The notes: generated from the sequence alone by a model not told the origin. A stretch of DNA of 64,000 bases from an uncultured Draconibacterium sp. (GCF_963676815.1 NZ_OY781365.1:1116001-1180000); one strand, 5' to 3'. Positions 38,513-48,076 are shown, counted from the stretch's first letter. Made by a program: numbers and translations.

Positions 38513-38961
38513 ATGTGGCTACGGCTGATAACTCGGCCCTGGCAGGTAGTGATTATACTACTTCATCGGCAACGCTTGACTTTGCAGGAAAACTAAGTGA
38601 TGGTGATACCATCCGCTTTACTGTGCCGGTGAATGATGACAGCCTGCTGGAACCTGTTGAGGATTTTACTGCTTCGCTGTCTGCTATTACAGGCGGACTG
38701 GTTACCATTAACGATACAACGGCTACGGCTACCATTACCGATAATGATGCGGCTTCGGTTTCGATTGCAGATGTCTCAATTAACGAGGATGCCGGTTCGG
38801 CAGTGTTTGTGGTTTCACTATCGGGTAATGTGCAGGATGCATTTACCGTGGATGTGGCTACGGCTGATAACTCGGCCCTGAGGATGCCGGTTCGGCAGTG
38901 TTTGTGGCGGGTAGTGATTATACTACTTCGTCGGCAACGCTTGACTTTACAGGTAAACTAA
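38470..38961 (+). CDS. Giant surface protein, internal fragment 3 (Calx-beta-like repeats)
   Basis: The true repeat frame here runs from about 38392 to 38880. At 38880-38906 a 26-base extra piece, a copy of the early part of a unit (aggatgccggttcggcagtg...), is pasted into the Ala-Leu-Ala-Gly-Ser segment and shifts the frame. Confidence 0.55.
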   Translation: MVSLSGNVQDAFTVNVATADNSALAGSDYTTSSATLDFAGKLSDGDTIRFTVPVNDDSLLEPVEDFTASLSAITGGLVTINDTTATATITDNDAASVSIADVSINEDAGSAVFVVSLSGNVQDAFTVDVATADNSALRMPVRQCLWRVVIILLRRQRLTLQVN

Positions 38962-40346
38962 GTGATGGTGATACCATCCGCTTTACTGTGCCGGTGAATG
39001 ATGACAGCCTGCTGGAACCTGTTGAGGATTTTACAGCTTCGCTGTCTGCTATTACAGGCGGACTGGTTACCATTAACGATACAACGGCTACGGCTACCAT
39101 TACCGATAATGATGCGGCTTCGGTTTCGATTGCAGATGTCTCCATTAACGAGGATGCAGGTTCGGCGGTGTTTGTGGTTTCACTATCGGGTAATGTACAG
39201 GATGCATTTACCGTGGATGTGGCTACGGCTGATAACTCGGCCCTGGCGGGTAGTGATTATACTACTTCATCGGCGACACTTGACTTTACAGGAAAACTAA
39301 GTGATGGTGATACCATCCGCTTTACTGTGCCGATTAGCGATGACAGTCTGCTGGAACCTGTTGAGGATTTTACCGCTTCGCTGTCTGCTATTACAGGCGG
39401 ACTGGTTGCCATTAACGATACAACGGCTACGGCTACCATTACCGATAATGATGCGGCTTCGGTTTCGATTGCAGATGTCTCAATTAACGAGGATGCCGGT
39501 TCGGCAGTGTTTGTGGTTTCACTATCCGGTAATGTACAGGATGCATTTACCGTAAATGTGGCTACTGCTGATAACTCTGCACTGGCGGGTAGTGATTATA
39601 CTACTTCATCGGCAACGCTTGACTTTGCAGGAAAACTAAGTGATGGTGATACCATCCGCTTTACTGTGCCGGTGAATGATGACAGCCTGCTGGAACCTGT
39701 TGAAGATTTTACCGCTTCGCTGTCTGCTATTACAGGCGGACTGGTTGCCATTAACGATACAACGGCTACGGCTACCATTACCGATAATGATGCGGCTTCG
39801 GTTTCGATTGCAGATGTCTCCATTAACGAGGATGCCGGTTCGGCAGTGTTTGTGGTTTCACTATCCGGTAATGTACAGGATGCATTTACCGTAAATGTGG
39901 CTACTGCGGATAACTCTGCTCTGGCGGGTAGTGATTATACTACTTCATCGGCAACGCTTGACTTTACAGGTAAACTAAGTGATGGTGATACCATCCGCTT
40001 TACTGTGCCGGTGAATGATGACAGCCTGCTGGAACCTGTTGAAGATTTTACAGCTTCGCTGTCTGCTATTACAGGCGGACTGGTTACCATTAACGATACA
40101 ACGGCTACGGCTACCATTACCGATAATGATGCGGCTTCGGTTTCGATTGCCGATGTCTCCATTAACGAGGATGCCGGTTCGGCAGTCTTTGTGGTTTCAC
40201 TATCCGGTAATGTACAGGATGCATTTACCGTGAATGTGGCTACTGCTGATAACTCTGCACTGGCAGGTAGTGATTATACTACTTCATCGGCAACGCTTGA
40301 CTTTGCAGGAAAACTAAGTGATGGTGATACCATCCGCTTTACTTAG
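38898..40346 (+). CDS. Giant surface protein, internal fragment 4 (Calx-beta-like repeats)
   Basis: More than four clean repeat units from Ala-Gly-Ser-Asp-Tyr at about 38907 to 40343. It ends at a junction where Ile-Arg-Phe-Thr is followed by a jumbled, partial unit (40343-40410) made of pieces of earlier sequence. It has no independent start. Confidence 0.6.
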   Translation: MFVAGSDYTTSSATLDFTGKLSDGDTIRFTVPVNDDSLLEPVEDFTASLSAITGGLVTINDTTATATITDNDAASVSIADVSINEDAGSAVFVVSLSGNVQDAFTVDVATADNSALAGSDYTTSSATLDFTGKLSDGDTIRFTVPISDDSLLEPVEDFTASLSAITGGLVAINDTTATATITDNDAASVSIADVSINEDAGSAVFVVSLSGNVQDAFTVNVATADNSALAGSDYTTSSATLDFAGKLSDGDTIRFTVPVNDDSLLEPVEDFTASLSAITGGLVAINDTTATATITDNDAASVSIADVSINEDAGSAVFVVSLSGNVQDAFTVNVATADNSALAGSDYTTSSATLDFTGKLSDGDTIRFTVPVNDDSLLEPVEDFTASLSAITGGLVTINDTTATATITDNDAASVSIADVSINEDAGSAVFVVSLSGNVQDAFTVNVATADNSALAGSDYTTSSATLDFAGKLSDGDTIRFT

Positions 40347-43300
40347 TGATGGTGATATGCCGGTTCGGCAGTGTTTGTGGTTTCACCAGGATGCATTTAC
40401 CGTAAATGGCGCGGATAACTCTGCTCTGGCGGGTAGTGATTATACTACTTCATCGGCAACGCTTGACTTTACAGGTAAACTAAGTGATGGTGATACCATC
40501 CGCTTTACTGTGCCGGTGAATGATGACAGCCTGCTGGAACCTGTTGAAGATTTTACAGCTTCGCTGTCTGCTATTACAGGCGGACTGGTTACCATTAACG
40601 ATACAACTGCTACAGCTACCATTACCGATAATGATGCGGCTTCGGTTTCGATTGCCGATGTCTCCATTAACGAGGATGCCGGTTCGGCAGTCTTTGTGGT
40701 TTCGCTATCGGGTAATGTACAGGATGCATTTACCGTGAATGTGGCTACTGCTGATAACTCTGCACTGGCAGGTAGTGATTATACTACTTCATCGGCAACG
40801 CTTGACTTTGCAGGAAAACTTAGTGATGGTGATACCATCCGCTTTACTGTGCCGGTGAATGATGACAGCCTGCTGGAACCTGTTGAGGATTTTACAGCGT
40901 CGCTGTCTGCTATTACAGGCGGACTGGTTGCCATTAACGATACAACGGCTACGGCTACCATTACCGATAATGATGCGGCTTCGGTTTCGATTGCAGATGT
41001 CTCAATTAACGAGGATGCCGGTTCGGCAGTGTTTGTGGTTTCACTATCGGGTAATGTGCAGGATGCATTTACCGTGGATGTGGCTACGGCTGATAACTCG
41101 GCCCTGGCGGGTAGTGATTATACTACTTCATCGGCGACACTTGACTTTACAGGTAAACTAAGTGATGGTGATACCATCCGCTTTACTGTGCCGGTGAATG
41201 ATGACAGCCTGCTGGAACCTGTTGAGGATTTTACAGCTTCGCTGTCTGCTATTACAGGCGGACTGGTTACCATTAACGATACAACGGCTACGGCTACCAT
41301 TACCGATAATGATGCGGCTTCGGTTTCGATTGCAGATGTCTCCATTAACGAGGATGCAGGTTCGGCGGTGTTTGTGGTTTCACTATCCGGTAATGTACAG
41401 GATGCATTTACCGTGGATGTGGCTACGGCTGATAACTCGGCCCTGGCGGGTAGTGATTATACTACTTCATCGGCGACACTTGACTTTACAGGAAAACTAA
41501 GTGATGGTGATACCATCCGCTTTACTGTGCCGATTAGCGATGACAGTCTGCTGGAACCTGTTGAGGATTTTACCGCTTCGCTGTCTGCTATTACAGGCGG
41601 ACTGGTTGCCATTAACGATACAACGGCTACGGCTACCATTACCGATAATGATGCGGCTTCGGTTTCGATTGCAGATGTCTCAATTAACGAGGATGCCGGT
41701 TCGGCAGTGTTTGTGGTTTCACTATCCGGTAATGTACAGGATGCATTTACCGTAAATGTGGCTACTGCTGATAACTCTGCACTGGCGGGTAGTGATTATA
41801 CTACTTCATCGGCAACGCTTGACTTTGCAGGAAAACTAAGTGATGGTGATACCATCCGCTTTACTGTGCCGGTGAATGATGACAGCCTGCTGGAACCTGT
41901 TGAAGATTTTACCGCTTCGCTGTCTGCTATTACAGGCGGACTGGTTGCCATTAACGATACAACGGCTACGGCTACCATTACCGATAATGATGCGGCTTCG
42001 GTTTCGATTGCAGATGTCTCCATTAACGAGGATGCCGGTTCGGCAGTGTTTGTGGTTTCACTATCCGGTAATGTACAGGATGCATTTACCGTAAATGTGG
42101 CTACTGCGGATAACTCTGCTCTGGCGGGTAGTGATTATACTACTTCATCGGCAACGCTTGACTTTACAGGTAAACTAAGTGATGGTGATACCATCCGCTT
42201 TACTGTGCCGATTAGCGATGACAGTCTGCTGGAACCTGTTGAGGATTTTACAGCGTCGCTGTCTGCTATTACAGGCGGACTGGTTGCCATTAACGATACA
42301 ACGGCTACGGCTACCATTACCGATAATGATGCGGCTTCGGTTTCGATTGCAGATGTCTCAATTAACGAGGATGCCGGTTCGGCAGTGTTTGTGGTTTCAC
42401 TATCCGGTAATGTACAGGATGCATTTACCGTAAATGTGGCTACTGCGGATAACTCTGCTCTGGCGGGTAGTGATTATACTACTTCATCGGCAACGCTTGA
42501 CTTTACAGGTAAACTAAGTGATGGTGATACCATCCGCTTTACTGTGCCGGTGAATGATGATCTTTATGTTGAACCGGAAGAAATATTCGCTGTGAATCTT
42601 ACAACCGACAGCACTTGCTTGGTTAGCTTATCAGATTCAATTGCAATTGGAACCATTACAGACAATGATTCTGCCAGTATTTCGATAGCTGATGTTTCAT
42701 TATATGAAGCTGAGGGAGACGCAAAAGTTGTGGTAGTACTGAACGGTTACGTACAAGATGAATTTGAACTATTCATAGCGCTGTCTGATAGCACTGCTGT
42801 TCTGACTGAAGATTACGGAGCAATTTCGGATTCTATAACTTTCCAGGCAGCATCGGAAGATGGTGATTCAATAATAATTTCAATTCCTGTAATTGATGAT
42901 GCAATAGTAGAAAACGATGAATACCTGAAACTCAGAATTATGGGAGTTGATGGAACTTCTCCATATCTGTTCATCACAAATTCGGTTTCAGTAATAACTA
43001 TTTTGAATGATGACTTTGCACCAACAAATCAGAACTTCACTGTTCAGGGAGACGAAGATAAAGATCTTTATCTCACCCGAAATAAGTTTGTAAATGCATT
43101 CTCCGATCAGAACAATGATAATCTGTCGAAAATTATGATCCTGAGTTTACCAAGTCATGGAAAATTGAAGCTGGGTAATTCGGCGGTTAGTATCAATCAG
43201 ATAATATCGCAATCTGATTTAGACAGGTTGAAATTTATACCAACTGAAAATTGGAATGGCAACACGGCAATCAGTTATAAAGTATCCGACGGATACAACT

Positions 43301-45282
43301 GGAGCACACAGCCGGCACAGGTGACCCTGATTATAAATCCGGTGAACGACCTTCCGGTAGCTGTTGACGATATAATCTCGATAACCGAAGATTCAACAAT
43401 TGTTGCCAATATTCTCGACAATGATTATGATACAGATTCGGAGAGTTTAACTGTTACATCAATAAGCATATCAGGAAATACATACAGCACCGGATCGGGA
43501 ATTGATATTCCTTCCGTTGGAACTTTAACTGTTTACGCTGACGGACAATTAGTATTCGAGCCGGTTGTTAATTTCAATGGCATTGTTCCGGAAATTACAT
43601 ATACCATTTCGGATGGCGATGGCGGAACTGATAGTGCAGTAATATTTATCACTATTGATGCAGAAAATGATAGCCCGGTTGTGATGAACGAGCAATTTGA
43701 AATTTGCAACAATATGCAACTGTCGGGCAACATTCTTTCGAATGGCGATTACGATCCTGAAATGTTTGAACTATCGGTGAATTTATCGCAAGTTTATAAC
43801 GTGAATAACGGAACATTTACAATTGCCAGCGATGGAGAATTCCTCTATGTTCCTTATGCCGGATTCGTTGGTTCTGAACAGATAATAATCGAAGTGTGCG
43901 ACAACATGAGCAGCTGTGCAAACGACACGCTAACCATTATTGTACACGAAAGTTTCAGTTTAAATGCCGGTGGAAATCTGGCCAGCTGCGGCGAGTCGGA
44001 TATAACAATCACCACTTCGCAGGTATCAGAAGATGCCATTCTGAACTGGATATCACTTGGCGATGGAGAATTTGATAATACATCTATACTTCACCCAAGT
44101 TATTCTCCGGGTGTTGAAGACCTGGCCAATGGCAGTGTACAACTTATTTTAAGCGGTACCGGAAACCAGGTTTGCGGAGAAATGGCCGATACCATCACCA
44201 TTAGTTTTATGGAAGTTGTTGATGTATTTGCCGGCAACGATACCAGCATTTGCGCTACTACTCCACTTGTATTAACCGGCGCTGTTGCCAATAACAACAT
44301 CAGTGTAAACTGGACAACACTCGGCGACGGTACATTTGATGATGCAACACTACTCCACGCTACTTACATTCCGGGAACAACGGATATAGAAACGGGTGTG
44401 GCAGAACTTATTGTTGCGGCGCAAACCGGCGAAGGCTGTGGTAAAAACATCGATACTTTGCTGGTTTCAATTGAACCGGGAGCGGTAATTTATGCTGGAG
44501 AAGATATTAATGCCTGCCAAAATGCCGAGGTGATGATTGAAAATGCAAGCGCTGAAAATAGCAGTAGCCTGCAGTGGATTACTGATGGAGAAGGAACAAT
44601 ACTGGGTGAAAATACTTTAACTCCAACTTACGTTCCTGCTGCAAATGAAAACACTGTTGTTAATCTGATCTTAACAGCCCAGGGCATCAACTCATGCAGC
44701 GAAGTTGTGGTTTCCGATACCGTTTCGATTTATTACAACCAGAATATTTCGGTTGAAATAATTGCTGACGAAACGATTGAATATGGTACATCCACAATCT
44801 TAAGTGCAGAAGTTACTCCGGCCGATGGTCAATACGAATATGCATGGCAGCCTGCCGATCTGGTCGACATCAGCAATGCCGCCGATGTTGAAACAGCACC
44901 ACTTCAATCTAACACTGAGTTTTCTGTAACAGTATATGATTTGGTAAATGGTTGCTCGGCATCCGATAGCATTACCATTTTGGTTGATGAGTCGGTGAGT
45001 GATTTGATAAACATCAGAAATGGAATTACTCCTAACGGAGATGGAAATAACGACATCTGGTACATTGAAGGAATAAGTGCATTCCCAGACAATGAAGTTA
45101 TTATATACAACCGATGGGGAGATGAAATAATTCGTTTCAGAAATTACGACAACGACTTTAATTACTGGGATGGTTTGAACAAAGATGGAGATCCTGTTCC
45201 GGACGGAACCTACTACTACCTGATTAAGTTAGGAGGAGGAAAAGATTACACCGGTTGGGTTCAGGTACGAACAGATCGATAA
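40318..45282 (+). CDS. Giant T9SS-type surface protein, C-terminal part
   Basis: The true repeat frame resumes at about 40395 and is open to the stop at 45280-45282. Six more 113-residue units end at 42669. A divergent Calx-beta module (42670-43010), a cadherin-like module (about 43015-43350), VCBS/Ig-like modules of the Val-Asp-Asp/Ile-Leu-Asp-Asn-Asp-Tyr-Asp-Thr-Asp type (about 43360-43960) and three Cys-containing Ig-like modules (about 43960-44700) follow. The last ~90 residues (from about 45010) hold Ile-Thr-Pro-Asn-Gly-Asp-Gly-Asn-Asn-Asp, Ile-Tyr-Asn-Arg-Trp-Gly and Pro-Asp-Gly-Thr-Tyr-Tyr-Tyr, the type-B T9SS sorting domain found on SprB-like adhesins. The frame is the same phase as at 16093. 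Confidence 0.9.
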   Translation: MMVIPSALLSDGDMPVRQCLWFHQDAFTVNGADNSALAGSDYTTSSATLDFTGKLSDGDTIRFTVPVNDDSLLEPVEDFTASLSAITGGLVTINDTTATATITDNDAASVSIADVSINEDAGSAVFVVSLSGNVQDAFTVNVATADNSALAGSDYTTSSATLDFAGKLSDGDTIRFTVPVNDDSLLEPVEDFTASLSAITGGLVAINDTTATATITDNDAASVSIADVSINEDAGSAVFVVSLSGNVQDAFTVDVATADNSALAGSDYTTSSATLDFTGKLSDGDTIRFTVPVNDDSLLEPVEDFTASLSAITGGLVTINDTTATATITDNDAASVSIADVSINEDAGSAVFVVSLSGNVQDAFTVDVATADNSALAGSDYTTSSATLDFTGKLSDGDTIRFTVPISDDSLLEPVEDFTASLSAITGGLVAINDTTATATITDNDAASVSIADVSINEDAGSAVFVVSLSGNVQDAFTVNVATADNSALAGSDYTTSSATLDFAGKLSDGDTIRFTVPVNDDSLLEPVEDFTASLSAITGGLVAINDTTATATITDNDAASVSIADVSINEDAGSAVFVVSLSGNVQDAFTVNVATADNSALAGSDYTTSSATLDFTGKLSDGDTIRFTVPISDDSLLEPVEDFTASLSAITGGLVAINDTTATATITDNDAASVSIADVSINEDAGSAVFVVSLSGNVQDAFTVNVATADNSALAGSDYTTSSATLDFTGKLSDGDTIRFTVPVNDDLYVEPEEIFAVNLTTDSTCLVSLSDSIAIGTITDNDSASISIADVSLYEAEGDAKVVVVLNGYVQDEFELFIALSDSTAVLTEDYGAISDSITFQAASEDGDSIIISIPVIDDAIVENDEYLKLRIMGVDGTSPYLFITNSVSVITILNDDFAPTNQNFTVQGDEDKDLYLTRNKFVNAFSDQNNDNLSKIMILSLPSHGKLKLGNSAVSINQIISQSDLDRLKFIPTENWNGNTAISYKVSDGYNWSTQPAQVTLIINPVNDLPVAVDDIISITEDSTIVANILDNDYDTDSESLTVTSISISGNTYSTGSGIDIPSVGTLTVYADGQLVFEPVVNFNGIVPEITYTISDGDGGTDSAVIFITIDAENDSPVVMNEQFEICNNMQLSGNILSNGDYDPEMFELSVNLSQVYNVNNGTFTIASDGEFLYVPYAGFVGSEQIIIEVCDNMSSCANDTLTIIVHESFSLNAGGNLASCGESDITITTSQVSEDAILNWISLGDGEFDNTSILHPSYSPGVEDLANGSVQLILSGTGNQVCGEMADTITISFMEVVDVFAGNDTSICATTPLVLTGAVANNNISVNWTTLGDGTFDDATLLHATYIPGTTDIETGVAELIVAAQTGEGCGKNIDTLLVSIEPGAVIYAGEDINACQNAEVMIENASAENSSSLQWITDGEGTILGENTLTPTYVPAANENTVVNLILTAQGINSCSEVVVSDTVSIYYNQNISVEIIADETIEYGTSTILSAEVTPADGQYEYAWQPADLVDISNAADVETAPLQSNTEFSVTVYDLVNGCSASDSITILVDESVSDLINIRNGITPNGDGNNDIWYIEGISAFPDNEVIIYNRWGDEIIRFRNYDNDFNYWDGLNKDGDPVPDGTYYYLIKLGGGKDYTGWVQVRTDR

Positions 45283-45343
45283 ATAAACAATGGATATAAG
45301 AGTTTACAAATCAAGTTTGCACATGTATATTAAAAGCATCATA

Positions 45344-46261
45344 ATGAAAAGAATAATCATATTCAACATATTTTTACTGATAAGTGTAGTTGCATTTTCA
45401 CAGCAAGATCCATTGTTTAGCCAGTACACCTTTAATAAATTACTGGTAAATCCGGGTTATGCCGGAAGCCGCGACGGGCTGAATATTACGTTGGTTAACA
45501 GGGCACAATGGGTAAGTATCGAGGGTGCGCCAAACACCCTCACCCTTAGTGCTCATGCGGCAGGTAAAAATAACAGGGTTGGACTGGGTTTTTACCTTAA
45601 CCGAGATGTACTGGGACCTACTGTAAACAACAGTTTTATGGGAACTTATTCCTATAAAATACTGATGGACAACAGCTTTTTTGCTTTCGGGCTGCAAGGA
45701 GGAGTTAATTATTTCGATTACGACTACTCGCAGATGAACCTTAGAGACGATGATTACTTATTCGATCCTTCGAATATTAAAAAAGTAACACCCGATGTAA
45801 ACTTTGGTGTTTATTATCAAACTCCAAAGTTTTTTGCCGGGCTAAGCTCAAAACACCTCTTAGAAAATGACTATGGTTTTGTGTTTAAAAATGATAAAAC
45901 ATCTTTTACACGTTTAACCAGGCATTTCTATTTTATGACTGGTGCAGTTTGGGAACTCGCTGAAAACATCAGGTTCCGGCCGTCAACATTAATTAAATTT
46001 GCAAGTGGTGCGCCGCTGCAAATTGATATTAACGGAAGTTTTCTGTTTAAAAACTCTTTTTTAATAGGAGCTTCATTCCGAACGGAAAAGGCATTGGCAG
46101 TGATGGCCGAGCTGGCACTTACCGAAGCAATTCGTTTAGGCTATTCTTATGATGTTTATTTTAACGAATTACAACTTCATAACTATGGTTCGCACGAAAT
46201 TAGGCTTGCCTTCGATATCAATATTTTTGAACCACGAATGATTACACCACGTTATTTCTAG
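45344..46261 (+). CDS. PorP/SprF family outer-membrane protein
   Basis: 305 residues from the ATG at 45344, which starts directly at a signal peptide (Lys-Arg-Ile-Ile-Ile-Phe, ending Phe-Ser); a start at 45290 would add 18 residues before it. Directly after the signal the family signature Gln-Asp-Pro-Leu-Phe-Ser-Gln-Tyr-Thr-Phe-Asn and Asn-Pro-Gly-Tyr-Ala-Gly-Ser is visible, and the rest is beta-barrel-like. PorP/SprF proteins are T9SS-linked barrels; SprF is needed for surface delivery of the SprB adhesin in Flavobacterium. Its position 61 bases after the giant type-B substrate makes it the likely dedicated partner of that protein. Confidence 0.92.
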   Translation: MKRIIIFNIFLLISVVAFSQQDPLFSQYTFNKLLVNPGYAGSRDGLNITLVNRAQWVSIEGAPNTLTLSAHAAGKNNRVGLGFYLNRDVLGPTVNNSFMGTYSYKILMDNSFFAFGLQGGVNYFDYDYSQMNLRDDDYLFDPSNIKKVTPDVNFGVYYQTPKFFAGLSSKHLLENDYGFVFKNDKTSFTRLTRHFYFMTGAVWELAENIRFRPSTLIKFASGAPLQIDINGSFLFKNSFLIGASFRTEKALAVMAELALTEAIRLGYSYDVYFNELQLHNYGSHEIRLAFDINIFEPRMITPRYF

Positions 46262-46280
46262 ATTTTAATCCCGGATTATT

Positions 46281-47558
46281 ATGAAACATTTACGCCATTT
46301 CGTACTATTACTGTTGCTCGTTTTTTCCTGCCAATTTTTATTTGCTCAGATAAAAACAGCAAACAGGCTTTATGCTCAATTGAAATACAACAAGGCAATT
46401 CCGTTTTACCTGAAAACAGTTAATGGGAAAAAAGATGCCTACAAAAAGGAAGCAACTATAAAACTTGCCGATTGTTATCGCTTAACAAACAACCATAACC
46501 TGGCTGTTGAGTGGTATGAAAAAGCAAAAGTTTACATCGATTCTGATTTGGAGGTAGCACTGAACTACGGAATTGTATTGCGCACCATGGGCAGGTATAA
46601 CGAAGCAAGTAAATATTTTGAGCAATACCTGGCCGGTAATCCTCAAAATATTGAAGCCAAACATTATAAAGATTACTGTTTACAAATTGAAGAGTGGCTG
46701 AAATTACCAGAAAGTGCTGTGTATAAAAACGAAAAAATACTTAACTCAAAATATTCCGACTTCTCTCCTATTCCCTACAAAAATGGGTTGGTTATCGTAT
46801 CAGATCGCATGGTTGACCAGCTGGACAACCACAATTATTCGTGGACAGGCAATGGTTATCTCGATCTTTATTTTTCGTGGCACAACGACGAAGGAAACTT
46901 AACGACGCCGGTAATATTATCGAAAACCTTTAACCAAAGCTTCCACGATGGTCCGGTGTGTTTTTCTCCCGATTGGGAAACGGCCTACATTACACGCACC
47001 AGTAAAGAAAAACGCTACAAAAAAGATAGCCTGCAAACCCACTATTCGTTTATCACGGTTGTTGATTTGAACCAATCAAAGAAAAACGAAAAGCCTTTTG
47101 CATTTAACAACCGGGAATATTCTGTGGGGCATGCAAGTATTTCGCCTGATGGAAAAACCTTGATTTTTGCCTCGGGAAACAATAACGGTTTTGGAGCCAG
47201 CGATTTATACATGTGTAAAATAAAAGATGGCGAGTGGACTGAACCCGAGAATTTAGGAGCAAATATTAACACATTCGGAAAAGAATATTTCCCCTTTCTG
47301 GCCAGCGAAACGACATTATATTTTGCATCAGACGGGCACATGGGTTACGGAGGCCTTGATATTTTTGTGTCGGAATTTAAGAATGGCCAATGGCAAAAAC
47401 CGGAAAACTTAAAAGCACCGATAAACTCTTCGTATGACGATTTTGGTATCATGTTTTTAAATTCCGATTCAGGCTATTTTAGCTCCGACCGGCCTGGTGG
47501 TTTGGGAAGCGACGACATTTATAACTTTACAAACTTTAAGCTGATTCCCAATCCATAA
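46281..47558 (+). CDS. Exported TPR and PD40 (WD40-like) repeat protein
   Basis: 425 residues. The signal peptide ends at Phe-Ala-Gln (about residue 23). TPR-like helices follow (about 25-135; Tyr-Asn-Lys-Ala-Ile-Pro-Phe-Tyr, Asn-Leu-Ala-Val-Glu-Trp-Tyr). Then come PD40 beta-propeller motifs such as Ile-Ser-Pro-Asp-Gly-Lys-Thr-Leu-Ile-Phe-Ala-Ser, Gly-Gly-Leu-Asp-Ile-Phe and Phe-Ser-Ser-Asp-Arg-Pro-Gly-Gly. Related T9SS proteins of the PorE type continue with a carboxypeptidase-like domain and a C-terminal OmpA peptidoglycan-binding domain. Both are absent here, so this is a short version. It starts 19 bases after the PorP/SprF gene and is presumably co-transcribed with it. Confidence 0.85.
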   Translation: MKHLRHFVLLLLLVFSCQFLFAQIKTANRLYAQLKYNKAIPFYLKTVNGKKDAYKKEATIKLADCYRLTNNHNLAVEWYEKAKVYIDSDLEVALNYGIVLRTMGRYNEASKYFEQYLAGNPQNIEAKHYKDYCLQIEEWLKLPESAVYKNEKILNSKYSDFSPIPYKNGLVIVSDRMVDQLDNHNYSWTGNGYLDLYFSWHNDEGNLTTPVILSKTFNQSFHDGPVCFSPDWETAYITRTSKEKRYKKDSLQTHYSFITVVDLNQSKKNEKPFAFNNREYSVGHASISPDGKTLIFASGNNNGFGASDLYMCKIKDGEWTEPENLGANINTFGKEYFPFLASETTLYFASDGHMGYGGLDIFVSEFKNGQWQKPENLKAPINSSYDDFGIMFLNSDSGYFSSDRPGGLGSDDIYNFTNFKLIPNP

Positions 47559-47636
47559 AATGCGCTATTCTCATGTTCGGTTAAAGAATCAGCAAACACC
47601 TAAAGTATAAATAAATATTGGGGCACATTCCTTTTT

Positions 47637-47840
47637 TCAGATAACAAACTTTACCAGCCTGTCTTCAATCATTTGCTGCAACTGGCTTAGCAAAGCTTTT
47701 TCATGTCTGTCAATGTAACCGTCTTCAGTGGCAATGTGCAATATTTTGTCGTACTCATCGCGCGTAATTTTGTGGTCTTCAATGGCCTTTTCAATCATTT
47801 CCTTTAAACGGATTGAGCTTTCGCTTACTTCTTCATTCAT
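47637..47840 (-). CDS. Small conserved-looking acidic helical protein of unknown function
   Basis: 67 residues, highly charged and predicted all-helical, without signal peptide or membrane segment. The second half (Glu-Asp-Gly-Tyr-Ile-Asp-Arg-His-Glu-Lys-Ala-Leu-Leu) loosely resembles the acidic loop-helix of TerB-like or EF-hand-like proteins, but that is only a suggestion. It is a lone gene, convergent with the TPR/PD40 gene and divergent from gpsA. Coding character (codon bias, no overlap with another gene) supports it as real. Confidence 0.65.
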   Translation of the reverse strand: MNEEVSESSIRLKEMIEKAIEDHKITRDEYDKILHIATEDGYIDRHEKALLSQLQQMIEDRLVKFVI

Positions 47841-48027
47841 CTGCGTACTATTTAATGTTGTTTTTTATCAAATCCTAACCTAATAAACTTATTTTCTAAA
47901 TGTAGAAATTCAATTTATGATTTACAAGCACTTTATTCTCAAACCATATTTCATTCACGCACAATTTTTTACACTACATATCCCTCAAATACCAAAATCA
48001 TAAAAACCGTTAAAATCTTTGTTTTTC

Positions 48028-48057
48028 TTCAATAAGCACGTACAAATTGTACCTTTG
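48028..48057 (+). promoter_or_regulatory. Promoter candidate for gpsA
   Basis: TACCTTTG at 48050-48057 fits the -7 consensus TAnnTTTG exactly; TTC at 48028-48030, 19 bases upstream, is a two-of-three match to the -33 TTG. The element overlaps the longer possible start at 48047 and so supports translation from the ATG at 48077. Confidence 0.6.
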
Positions 48058-48076
48058 CACGTTATTTTACACGCAA

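Larger units (their letters stand above)
34756..42669 (+). repeat. Tandem array of 23 near-identical 339-bp (113-residue) Calx-beta-like units
   Basis: Units begin at GCGGCTTCGGTTTCG (Ala-Ala-Ser-Val-Ser-Ile-Ala-Asp-Val) at 34756, 35095, 35434, 35773, 36112, 36451, 36790, 37115, 37394, 37733, 38072, 38410, 38749, 39114, 39453, 39792, 40131, 40636, 40975, 41314, 41653, 41992 and 42331. Eighteen start-to-start steps are exactly 339 bp; the others are 325, 279, 338, 365 and 505 bp. Each unit ends Thr-Ile-Thr-Asp-Asn-Asp. Variation is limited to a few alternative codons and residues (Val-Asn-Asp/Ile-Ser-Asp, Asp-Val/Asn-Val, Ala-Gly/Thr-Gly). The last unit diverges in its second half. The array is the middle part of the giant surface protein. 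Confidence 0.95.

Noticed and set aside
34756..40961. Many open frames on both strands inside the 339-bp array
   Set aside because: They recur at the same offset in each unit, start at positions fixed by the repeat and are shadows of the Calx-beta frame.
34756..42669. Repeat array as a CRISPR or satellite
   Set aside because: The unit is 339 bp, in frame, and encodes a Calx-beta-like module with no unique spacers.
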